A stretch of DNA of 64,000 nt from Phialocephala subalpina (taxonomy: Eukaryota > Ascomycota > Leotiomycetes > Helotiales > Mollisiaceae), in NCBI GenBank assembly GCA_900073065.1, contig FJOG01000008.1:500985-564984 (forward strand). Reading direction: 5' to 3'. The notes below the pieces were generated by a model, which worked only from the letters and a program-made list of their open reading frames with translations, was not told where the DNA came from and made no database searches. The position numbers and the translations under genes are program-made. The stretch's first letter is position 1. Each line of letters opens with the position of its first letter. Shown piece by piece: positions 42,601 through 53,150 of this stretch.

Positions 42601-45495
42601 TCATAGCAATCGCTCTCCTTGCCACTCGAGGGCTAGTAGGGTTTCTTTTGTCGAGCCTTGTGAATTCGCGGGATCCAGGTAGATGGTAACCACCACTCCT
42701 CGACCCTCGATCCCTGCGTACATGTTTGGTCAGCTCCAATCTTGCCTTCGGAGACATGCCAGAATGACTTACTGCCATCACCGCGACGATGTCCACGCCA
42801 ACGACGTCCTTCCCATGCCGTATCATCAAGGAGAACCTTACTGAGGTCCCGAGCTTCACAAGAGAAGGCTATCAAGGCAATCACCATGGCCAAATTGCCT
42901 GAAAGACCTCCAGAGTCCGACGCTCGACGGCTAAGGTAGTTATCCAGTCCCAATCGCCGAATCCAAGATCCCGTTCCCGCAATAACTTGTTCTTCTATCG
43001 CGATTTCGATGCGGGACAATGTCCCATTGTGTCGGAATGTAAGAGGCCACCAACGATCTCGGCCCTCTGCTTGGTTCGAGTCAGCCATATCTCGCATGCT
43101 AGGGTCGCCTCGAGTAGCTAGGAACTGTGTCCAAGCATTGCACCAGAACATTGTTGACGCTCGATACTCGGTCAATGGTACGCCTCGAGAACACCAATTT
43201 CCATTCGACCAGGAACAGTCCTCTGCCCAGGATATTTGACCATCATTGGACCACCTGTACAGGTATCCGATGCTTTGCTCTCCGAAGCCATTACTGTAGA
43301 TCGGCGGGATCCATCGCGCGTTGTCATTGAATCTAGGTGGTACACCTCCTTCCTGTCGGTCTTCGTTTACGGGCAGCTCGCTGACGGCGAATAGGAAGCT
43401 TGGAGGAGGCCAAGTCGAGTGGGCTTCATCGGTCTGTGGTTCTTCATCATCTATTTCCACTGTTTGTCGAGGTGGTCGGGGAGAATTCTGTCTCGGCCTG
43501 GACTGTTGATGGCGATCGTGCCTGTTTGGGGTGACTGGTGGCCTAGCACTTGAGCCAGCAGGATCGACTTGGGGTGACGAATCTCGATCATCCTCTGCTC
43601 CACCCTGCACTCCAGGGCTTTTCGGTCTGGGGTTGAAGCTCTCAAGACTTGTCATGGGTGCTTCTGTTTGTTTGCTGGTCTCGTGTTGCCAGGCGTCATC
43701 CGGCCAGGGCGGTTCTTCATCTTGTCCCTCAGCATTTTGCGAATACCTTGACTCTGAAGCGTTGCTCAAGGAAGCTGAATCAGATACTTCACCAGCTGCA
43801 TCGTTCCGCAAGGGCAGTGACATCAAAGCCAAATACTCAAGATGCTCCTTGATATGCCTTTCCAACTTCCCTGATAGATTCTCCTGCCCATCGCCATCCC
43901 CAGCGAGTCCGCTGGGGATTTCATCGCACAAGGGGCAAATGGTAAATAACTGAGGCCTTGGGCGAGCTCTTTGTCTTGACAGAATGGAAGCCTCCGACTG
44001 TGTGAAGGCTTCCGGATGTGTGCCCACCAAATGGTTCTCGAAGTCTTTCGCTGTCGGAAAAACAAGGATCTCGTGTGCTTTGTCCATACAATGCCACTGC
44101 AATCCGTGCTCCCATTGCATGTGTTTCAACCAATCTTTGACACTGCTGAACAACTCAACAGGTTGCTTGCAAGATTCAAAAACGCAGACATATAGATCTA
44201 GATCTTTTCGCACATGACGTCTAACGAGAATTTTAGCGAGAGCACCAATCGTATGCAGGATGGAGAGAGAATTGCACCTCCACCGTTTTTTGTCCTCGAC
44301 TATCAATCTGGGCAAAGTTTCGAAGCAGTACGGGCAGGCACATTCGTTCTTCCCCTGATCAATCATCGGAGCAGGAGGATATTCACCCTTATTGACGACT
44401 CCAAAACTGGACTGAGTGCTCGTCGTTGAACCTTCAGAAGCATCGATGCCGAGGCGGAACGTTGATGGATCGAAGATTGACGCGGTCGTCTGGGATTGAT
44501 TCAGAGACTCCGCAGGCGTGGAATTTTTTCGATTGATAGTCTGGCTTCCAACTTGAGATGGTGGTAACATACGAGTTGTGGCTACAGACACGCTCGCTGC
44601 AGTGCTAGGCACGTCTGTTGAAGCCTGGCCGCTTTGCGCATCATGAGATAGTGTCTCTTGGTGCTTTGCTGAGTACAGGAAGCGACGTCGTCGGAGTAAT
44701 ATAGATTCTGCCAAACGTTCACAGAGGGCCTCACTAGCTCCCCTGTGCTTTGACCTTACCAAGTCCAGCGCAAATTGCCTGAACATGGACGTGGTATCGT
44801 TCCCATCCTCGTCTCTGATAATAAACTTGGAAGCCTTCGAATACCGAGACTGTACGGACGACTCCCGTATGGCGTTTGAAAGTCTCTGGAGTTGGCTTAT
44901 AGTACCAGCGACGGCTTGCAGGGACTCGGTCGAAGGAGTTTCGACACTGCTGGGAGCAGGATTCGGAGAGCTTTCTCGAAGAACAAAGCCTTCTGACGGA
45001 CCTACTAAAGATGTGGACGAAGGTAATGCTTGCGGCTCAGACAATAGTTCATCGATCTGAATAGCTAGAGCGATGATACTGTAAGCAAAAACAGGCCATG
45101 AAGCAATGCCAAGATACAAAAGCAGGTATGGCATACATGCCAACAACTAGCTGGCAATTGTCTTAACACAAGCTCGTTTCTCTGAGGTGACCTGCGAGCT
45201 GAACTATCCGTCAAATGAATCTAAGGACATACATACCCCTCTGCAAGTTTCGCTGCAGCACTCCTAACATTCGCAATGCCATGGTTCGAACCTCAGGTAC
45301 ATGCCTCAATCGGTAGTCCAAGGAAGCACGATTCTTTGCGAAGACTCCTATATTCGCAGCCCATAGATTAAACCTTACCTTTTGCTCGTCTGCGAGGGTT
45401 TCATTTCGATGAGGTATTGTTGGCAATCCTAGGTATGCTTCGAATTGGTCTCGACATGTTTTGGAACGTTCTCGGATGCTGTGTGCTGACTCCAT
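42601..45495 (-). CDS. Zinc-finger protein with fungal N-terminal helical region and novel C-terminal domain
   Basis: Four exons (45495-45233, 45078-44278, 44220-42773, 42713-42601) give 874 aa. The 57-bp second intron keeps the frame and could be missed; removing it joins KKRWR to RHVRKDLDLYVC. The N-terminus (residues 1-110: CRDQFEAYL, FNLWAANIGVFAKNRASLDY, then IALAIQIDELLSEP) is the helical region common in fungal NLR-associated proteins. Residues about 270-430 form several Cys/His modules (CPYC...RRHV; CVFESC...WLKHMQWEH; CPLCDE...HIKEHLEYL) of the C2H2 kind also found in acuF-like fungal proteins. A disordered linker leads to a C-terminal domain (about 630-874) shared with the gene at 50965-52112. 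The function is unknown. It is divergent from the subtilase gene. Confidence 0.82.
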
Positions 45496-45941
45496 GGCTC
45501 TCGAACATTAGGAGGAGAGGGGGCTGGAAGATACCAAGCTGTCGACTGAGGAAGATGGCTCACATTGATCACAATTGCTGTTGAGTGCTTGTTCGTCATG
45601 GCGAAATTCAAGGTAGTTGACAGAGCGAAATTCTAACGTTACAGTGCCTCGCCGCGCGCCCGGACCCCAACAGCAGAGCCTCCCCTCCGCGCTACAGTAA
45701 CCTTAGATAGACGCTGTAGTATGGGCTCGTTCATTTTGCTGTTCTCCAAACTTCACTCCAGCTTCAGGTTACTGCTCTTCGTTATATGCTTGCTAAATGC
45801 CAGACATGGTCTCGAATACCACCGGAATAACAGCATAATTGATAAGTTGTCCTGGCGAAGAACATCGTATTGCCGTACCTTACCTGTGTTTGATCGGTGT
45901 GCTCTTCAGCAGCGCCCGTCGACCTGGCACCATGCGACATT
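45496..45941. promoter_or_regulatory. Shared upstream region of the two divergent locus genes
   Basis: About 446 bp separate the start of the zinc-finger gene (-) and my tentative start of the subtilase gene (+). Part of it may hold an upstream exon of the subtilase. Confidence 0.35.
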
Positions 45942-48900
45942 ATGCTGCAACTTGCCGTTCATGGCCTCGATCAATGGAATCTCCTCTCGGATATCATCCC
46001 ATTCTTCACTGCTGACCTGCCTTATTCTATTTCTTGCAGGAGGAATCAGCAACTTTCCGACCTCGAGCGCGTCAGACTGGATAATCGCCACGATACCCTT
46101 TTTATTGAAGTCGGCTTCATCAAACTTGCAATCAGGCCGGAATATGAGTTGAATACCGCCACTTTCCAAGACTGTATTTCGGCCATTGTTGAGCTGCTGG
46201 ATATGTTCGAGTGTTTGCTCTGCAGTCAAATGAGAATTCTGTGCGAGGTAACCATAAACTTTCACCATCTAACTACTCTGCTAACTCCATCGTTTCTCCT
46301 TTATAGAACGCGAACCAGCAGACCCACATCAAACTTCGTACGCTACAATACCACTTGATACATGCCGAGGATAATGATATTGGCTTTGATGCTCTTGATC
46401 GCGAGTTTGGAGGACTTGTGCAATTCTTTCAGAGCGAACAGCAATACAAGGAAGCTATTGATCTGGTCAAGCGATGCAACAATCTCTTTGACAGCCTTTT
46501 CTCTGAATCGAAGCCTGCTCTACCGTACGACCCTTATGAGACGGGATTACCGACACCATGGAGGAAAGAGCCAACTTATCAAATCCGAGACGTTGCCCTC
46601 AGTCTCCATGAGCTTTTGATGGACAAATGGCCACTGGACTGCTACGCACCAAGGGCCAGTCTTCCACACCAAGGCAAGCTTCGCCTAAATACGTGGCAGG
46701 CTTCTCAGATCTCGAATTTCTATGCTGAGTTCGATATGGTGTTCTCTACCCATACTCAACCATGTACGTGGCAAGAAAGTACCATCGCGTTTTCTGACCA
46801 GAGGTAATACATCTCCTTGTTTTATGCTTAGCAATTGACGTCTCCTTGACTGACTTTGACACTCTGTCGGAAAGGACTCGAAGACCCAGATTCGAGCCTA
46901 ATGAATGGGAATCCTCTATACAAAACAAGCAAGTCCATCATCAACGGCCACGGAGAGCTAAGCAGCGGTTGACGTCAAGTCTGTGTTCAGTGGTGAACCG
47001 ACCTGACAGAGTTCACATGCCATTTGATCATAACGGGAAAACGTGGCAGATATCGCTGACAATTCGGAGCCAGGACACAGCCTACACAGACGGTCCAATA
47101 TCTCTCGCACGCCTTCTTGAAGGGACAACTGACCTAAATCTTATGGACAAGCTAGTGCTAGCAGTAATTCTTGGGCATTCTTTTCTGCACCTATGCGAGA
47201 GCCCCTGGCTCCATCAAAAGTGGGGCAAGGGAGATATATTTTTCTTCCCTCGTACGTCGGAGTCAGCTGTGGACATACACAAACCTTTTGTTGCCCTACG
47301 ATCGCCACTGGACCGGCCTTTGGATGAAGAAGAAGATGGGGCCTGTCCTCATCCCTACCCTAGTATTCTGTCATTGGGCATCTTACTTCTGGAGATCGAT
47401 TTGGGCAAGACCATTGCATCCGTTAGAACAGCGGAGGATGGACAGCACAGCAATTCACCACTCGACACTGCCCGCCGCACGGCCAGCCGAATACTTCAGA
47501 GCGTTAATTTTGTAAAAACTGTTCGCATTGGTTATCGGGCGGCTATCCAAGCATGTCTAGATTGCAACTTTGTACCATATGGCAGCCACGTCAGTGATGT
47601 CGCTATTCGCATGGCTCTCTATGACAAGGTTGTAGCTCCCATTGAGAAAGAGCTCTATGACGGCTGGGCGATACTTGTGGATGAACCAAAGCACATGGTT
47701 GGTGATCTTCAGACCCCGGTTGCGATTCCTTCGACATTCATGCCAAAATCAGCGCCGGAATTGACCTTATCAAAAACCTTCTCAGCGAGCAATTTGAACG
47801 AGAGAAATCTGTGTAAGGCAAGATTGCTTAAAAGAAAAAGGGCTGAGACAGGGTCTGAGACAGAAGAGTTGCCCGCCAGGAAATTAGTGACGAAAGTTCC
47901 AACTTATGTTACTGTCTTCGGTAGTCACCTTTTTGACGATGAGCATGTCCCAGACGCGAAAAAGTGAGTATTGTCAGGCTAGACTAAGATGCTCAGAAAC
48001 TGATCACGGTTGATTAGGTGTAGTCAATCAGATAAGTGGTTTGACCATCTGACTGAGTTTCTAGAACATTTTGTTTTCCCCGTTATGCACATAGCAACTG
48101 GAGAAACACCTATCAAAATTGCCATCCTTGATACTGGAATCGATTACGAGCACACAATTATCAAGGCAAACTGCGAACGAATCGTCAAAACCCGCAGTTG
48201 GGTAAATGATGGCAATGACATGAAGGATGTCTTCGGACATGGTGCTCACACATTAGCAATGCTTCTTAAAGTCGCACCCTATGCGCATGTTTGCGTTGCT
48301 CGAGTTGCTGAGGCCCAGAAATTGGCTAGCGAGGAAGATATTGTCCAGGTAAGGAATGCCTTCATCTCACCTCCGACCTGAATTATATTTATTGTTATTT
48401 CCGAGCAATTCTAGCAGCTCCTTGTTTCCAGCTTCAGTCAGTACGTCTCTCAGTCGATAGAATTCTCATATGCTCTCTCATTTCCGCATGCCTCATGGAC
48501 ATCAATATCACTCAATTCCGCTTACCTCATCCATCGACCGTTGATTTCCAGGTCGGAACTGTTCCTGTTTGTGGCTATCTGACTGTATAGCTTGGCGCTG
48601 CATTACTCCCAAAGCAATCGAGACTTTGCGCCATTGGCCACTTCTTCAAACCTGAATGGGATTTTGCTGACAGAATAAAAGGCAATTCATTGGGCCATCG
48701 GTGAGTGTGATGCTGATATAGTCTCAATGTCATTTGGGATGCCACAGCGAAGTTCAACGATACGAAAAGCGATCAATTCCTACTCTGGCCAAAAGATCTT
48801 CTTCGCCGCGACTCATAACGACGGTGGGAATCGTAATGTGGCGTATCCTGCCAAGCTATCCAAAGTAATAGGAATTAGCTCGACAGATGGATTGGGGAAT

Positions 48901-49254
48901 AGCTCAAGATTCAACCCTTCTACGCAAGGCAAATTGAGTTTCAGTACTCTCGGCGAAGGCATCGCGTCAGAGTGGCTTGGCTCGTGCGACGTCCGTAAAT
49001 CGGGAACATCATACGCCACTCCCATTGCGGCTGCTATTGCCGCAACATTCCTGGCATTCGTCAAGCTGAAGCTTGATATGGACTCAGAGGAACTGGAGAA
49101 ATTACATAGCTGTGAGGGAATGAGCGCAATGCTCAAGCTCATGTCAAAGCCAATGGGTGAGCACAGTTACGTGACTCCATGGTCGCTATGGGAAGGTAAA
49201 CCAGAGGGCATTGTCCTTGGGTTGATACGGAATGAGCTTGATGATTTGGATTGA
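45942..49254 (+). CDS. Helical-domain (DUF7580-like) protein fused to subtilisin-like protease (S8)
   Basis: Five exons (45942-46247, 46307-46803, 46875-47963, 48018-48348, 48682-49254) give about 931 aa. Exon 1 and its start are uncertain; a TTTCTTGCAG acceptor at about 46038 could replace its beginning. Residues to about 600 are helical, including ISLARLLEGTTDLNLMDKLV and LHLCESPWL, typical of DUF7580-type fungal regions. The S8 domain then has all catalytic elements: Asp in IAILDTGIDYEH (about 669), His in FGHGAH (about 705), the oxyanion Asn in AATHNDGGN and Ser in KSGTSYATPIAA (about 851). Such architectures are viewed as NLR-like death or immune effectors in fungi. The last intron (333 bp) is unusually long. 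Confidence 0.85.
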
Positions 49255-49849
49255 GTACTCTAATTCAGAGGTGTCAATACCAGTGCGATTATCCAATTCC
49301 GAAAAATTTAGAAAGAACTTCACGTGCTCCCCGCACACCAAAGGCATGCTGATTTCTGCAAACCTTTGTGTCTCAAACGAGGCAGGCTGTGCAAGCCACC
49401 CAGACCGAGTACTGAGTGGCGTAATGCAATGCGAGGTATTCCAGTCTTTCCATAGGTTATCTGTAAGTGCCTCAGCCAATCGTGCACCGGCTGCAGGCCC
49501 GCGCTTGCACCTGCACCATCAAATACACAGCGACCCGCAAGACACTCTTTTTCAGTTCTTAACGTTGTTTGTACATATCAAGATTGTCTTGATATATCTT
49601 GTCTGGTGCGTATGGAATGGTACGTTCGAAGCATGCAATTGTGACTAGTGATGCAGATGCACACATTTATTCAAGGCGTGTCCCAAATCATACAGTACAA
49701 GATTTGCAACGCTGCAGGCACATCCAGCCTCACTGCACTTTGGACCGCAATACCTCGCATCCCTCCAATTTTTAGTTGAATTGGCTATAGACTCCCGCTC
49801 ATATGGAGGAAGCAAGCTGACATTTCAGGATTTTTAATCCAAACACAAA
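49255..49849. other. Intergenic between S8 gene and next gene
   Basis: About 595 bp on the same strand between the two genes; no coding region recognised. Confidence 0.4.
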
Positions 49850-50707
49850 ATGTCAGGATCACAGCCTTCATATTTCCTTACCCCAGATTTCGACATTCCA
49901 CCCCCACCTCACGGACCTTTGCGTCTGGGGAACATAATCACCAACATCAAGGATCCTACCTACTGTCTCAATTCCAACGAGATCATTCTACCTCTCGACT
50001 CAATAGTCTATCTGACCTTCAAACAAGGCTTCACAGCTACTCGAAACGATGTGCAACAGGGCAAGGCTGGGATATGGGCAAAAGTCGCCATGGCTACGGG
50101 TCTCAGAGGCGAGGCTAGCATGAAATTCGACAAGGCTTCAAACGATATCTTCGAGGTCCGAGAAATCGAGACAACCTTCTTCACGCCGACTCAGGAGTAT
50201 CTGGAGAAGAGCATGAACGCACCTGGGGTCAAAAAATGGTTGGAGGCTTCGAGGTGGAGGAAAACTGTCTACATGATAGTCGGGCTCAAAATTGCGAAGG
50301 GAATTAGCGTGAGAAGCAGCAAATTTCAAGGACGTGGCGGGCAGATCGAAGTGAAGGCTGGTGGAGCACACACTGCTGTGCCACTTCAGGCTGGCGCCGA
50401 ATTGAGCGGCTCCGCTACAAATACCCAGAACAGCTCGTTCGAAGAGTCATCAGATATTGTGTTTGGCTTTCGACTGAGGAAGATATTTTACAAGCGAGGA
50501 AGGCCCATTAATCATGAGCAATTTAATGTTGGGGCCATGTTTGGTGAGGGTGAGAGGCAGAACGAGCAGTCTCCTGTCTCATTTGTGGATATCACTGATG
50601 TGGGAGACGAGGATTTCAGCTTCGAGGATCTGAATGACGCAAGGTATAGCTCGGTAAGTGAACCAGATGGAGACCAGGACTGTGTGTGGATTGTCGCAGG
50701 AAATTGA
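49850..50707 (+). CDS. 285-aa protein, possible gasdermin-like domain
   Basis: Single exon, ATG at 49850. It lacks signal peptide and long hydrophobic helices. Ordered-looking segments are HGPLRLGNIITNIKDPTYCL, SIVYLTFKQGFTATRNDVQQ, IWAKVAMATGLRGEASMKF, TPTQEYLEKSMNAPGVKKWL, RKTVYMIVGLKIAKGISVRS, a Gly-rich amphipathic stretch, and SDIVFGFRLRKIFYKRG, with an acidic tail (GDEDFSFEDLND). I recall this as a widespread but unnamed fungal family. The order of an alternating strand VYMIVGLKIAKG, a small-residue stretch, and IVFGFRLRKI resembles the N-terminal pore-forming domain of gasdermins. Fungal gasdermins are often encoded beside a subtilase that cleaves them, as here. The gasdermin call is an inference only; the gene call is firm. 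Confidence 0.8.
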   Translation: MSGSQPSYFLTPDFDIPPPPHGPLRLGNIITNIKDPTYCLNSNEIILPLDSIVYLTFKQGFTATRNDVQQGKAGIWAKVAMATGLRGEASMKFDKASNDIFEVREIETTFFTPTQEYLEKSMNAPGVKKWLEASRWRKTVYMIVGLKIAKGISVRSSKFQGRGGQIEVKAGGAHTAVPLQAGAELSGSATNTQNSSFEESSDIVFGFRLRKIFYKRGRPINHEQFNVGAMFGEGERQNEQSPVSFVDITDVGDEDFSFEDLNDARYSSVSEPDGDQDCVWIVAGN

Positions 50708-50964
50708 GTAGATAGAGATGAAGACTATTGAATTGCTATAAGCAGGCAGCACATTGCCAACTACAGAGCTACAAATAACACGATGCGAGTGCATTCATGG
50801 AGCTGATTGAATATTTGATAATGCTGGTGAAGTGATAAGAGATTGCCGTTGTAGATAAACGTATAGAGAGGCACATGCCTCCAAAGGAACGATGACCGCT
50901 CTCCAACAACACATGAGCGGCTGAGGTGGCAACGTTATAGACGAAAGATGATATCCAACGATGC

Positions 50965-52112
50965 CTAGGATAACAGAGCCCCACCACCCCACTCCAGCTC
51001 GTAGATGGTTTCGGAAATTGAGCCTTGATCGTTTTCGGGATCGATGTAAATGGTAACTACAACGCCTCTCTCATCGATGCCTGGAAAAGTAATTTGTTAG
51101 CTGAGCCTAGAAGCAGAGACATGAACATGCGACTTACGGCCATCCTCTCTACTATGGCCACGCCATCGACCCCGATGCCATGCCCGGTCAGTCAAAAGGA
51201 CGGTGCGAAGATCCTCTGACTTGCAAGAAAATGCTATCAAGCCGATGATGACAGCGACATTGCCGGCGAGACCTCCAGAAGATGCAGATGTTCGACGATT
51301 CCTATATGATCTCAACCCAAGGGCGTTAACCCAAGGCCCGGTACCAGCAAGGTTTTGTTCCTGGCCAACCTCTTCGACTTGAGATAGCGATCCATCATGT
51401 CTAAAGGTCAAGGGCCACCATCGATTATGTGGGTCTTCTGCTTCGTCCATATGGCGCATGCTGGCATCTCCAGTGGCTACCAGAAACTGTGTGAAATCGC
51501 TACAGTAGAACATAGTCGATGCTCTGTATTCTGCGAGGGGCACACTATCCCTTGACCACCACATTCCCTCATACAACTGGCAGTCATCTGCCAACGATAT
51601 TTTACCGCCTTCAGCCCATCTGTATAATTGTTCGCCAGGTATCTGTGGCCCGAAACCATTTCTGCGAATTGGTGGATACCAACGCCCATTTTCGTTCACT
51701 CGAGGTGGTTCGCCTCCCTGGAAGATAAAGAGCTCACAGTTAGCATATCCTACCTGCAATCCCAAAGCCGAGAATGAAGTTCCAAGCTCGATGGCATATG
51801 GACAGTTTGGACGACGTTCACGGAGAGGGGTTCGAGGAACAGTGAAGAGGGAACTCTCGTCCAAAACTTGAGACTGACCTCCGATGGCTCATCATTGACG
51901 GGCAACGTGTTGATTGAGAACAGGAAACTTGGAGGTGGCCATGTTTCAGGTTTAGCTGCTTGCTCGTAATAGCGCTCTGGTTCAGGTTGTGGTGGGAGAG
52001 AGTTGTACGATTCCGCTTTCGAATGCTTTCGAGAGGTTCTCGATCTCTGCGGAGATTAGTGATGTTTGGGGATTAGCGAGGAAGTAGCACCCACCCGATC
52101 GGATCCGGGCAT
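50965..52112 (-). CDS. Stand-alone copy of the novel C-terminal domain
   Basis: Four exons (52112-52095, 52046-51879, 51717-51138, 51080-50965) give 293 aa. The very short first exon (MPGSDR) is a prediction. After a Pro-rich start the product matches the last 250 residues of the 874-aa protein at many positions: WPPPSFLFS, RWYPPIRRNGFG, LYRWAEGGKISLADDC, PLAEYRASTMFYCSDFTQFL, GDASMRHM, RWWPLTFRHDGSLS, SGGLAGN, LIAFSC, RWRGH, RGVVVTIYIDP and the final LEWGG. The last intron falls at the same codon in both genes. The domain is rich in Trp, Gly and Arg and looks beta-structured. No known family is recognised. Confidence 0.82.
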
Positions 52113-52244
52113 CTCGCATGCACTGTATTTTTACACGACTTGTTTACCTTCTCTTTAGGAAATACAACAATGAAGAAAGTAAAAATGACACAAGCCGGGA
52201 GGAGAAAGAAGTAGCTGATAGAAATAGAAACGACGCTGGATGCT

Positions 52245-53150
52245 TTAATCCCTTAGCTGACCGACTTCAAGCGCAGCATATAGCAATATAGATGCCCAAT
52301 ATTCAGCATAATTGTCCTCGTGATGCTGAGCGATTGGCGTAAGATCGTTCACGTCTGTTGACATCCTGCAAGGATGCGGGCGTGCTTCAATCATGCAAGA
52401 TTGGTTGGCATCGTTGGGTGCGGATGGAAGAAGGAAGGCCAGAACTTGACTGGTGATGATCAGCACAAAACCATCTCCAATCCGTCATCAAAGGGCCAAT
52501 TTCTGTAGTGACAGACGAACTTCGGTACCAACATCCTGATATCAAATTCGATAAACGCTCGATCGATATGTGTGTCGTCTTGGATGTTGACAATACCGTG
52601 GAAGGACGATCCAACATCTATCTGAAATCCACCTACACCGGATGGGACCAAGTCCGATCTGAAGTCGTCCACTAGCTGAGGTCCACTAGCTGGAATGGCT
52701 GGAGGAATATGCAGCAAGATATGCATCCTAGCAGAAGCCACGAGTTGCCGACCGTCCAAGGACGCTGCAGTCAGAGCACCACACCTTTCCCGGAAGGTGT
52801 GGCCAGCCAACGTATGAGCAGGAGGAACAGCTTGGCTCTACTGATTGATGAACACAGACTTACTTCCCAATAGTTGCTTGGGAGTTTGACGGACGGCACC
52901 AGCCCATCACAGGCATGATATGGGTGATGTTTGGCACGCGCACGCTGTAAAAATCGCAGTATGGAATAGAGCCGAGGAAGTGGGGCACACAGTATTCGTA
53001 GACATTGAAATCTAAATTCCGAAGGACCTTTGAGTCGGCAGAACATCACTGGAACCCGGAGCGGAAGCTTTTCCACTAGCCGGGACAATTGAAAATGCGG
53101 CTCTGCGACTGAGAGGGTGCGTCCCAAGTATAATAACTTGGTCCATATCG
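52245..53150 (-). pseudogene. Broken gene of unknown family
   Basis: On the minus strand one frame gives VYEYCVPHFLGSIPYCDFYS and VRVPNITHIMPVMGW (53020-52880). A GTAAGT intron then leads to CGALTAASLDGRQLVASARM, SGVGGFQIDVGSSFHGIVNI and FVCHYRNWPFDDG (52780-52480). A frameshift then leads to LIITSQVLAFLLPSAPNDAN and a final AEYWASILLYAALEVGQLRD stop (52245). The pieces belong together by sense and order, but no complete frame exists, so a frameshifted gene or a sequencing error is likely. Its family is not recognised. Confidence 0.5.

Noticed and set aside
45906..46268. 120-aa open frame on the minus strand
   Set aside because: It overlaps the first exon of the subtilase gene. The plus-strand reading continues smoothly by splicing into the helical region, so I prefer that, though exon 1 remains uncertain.
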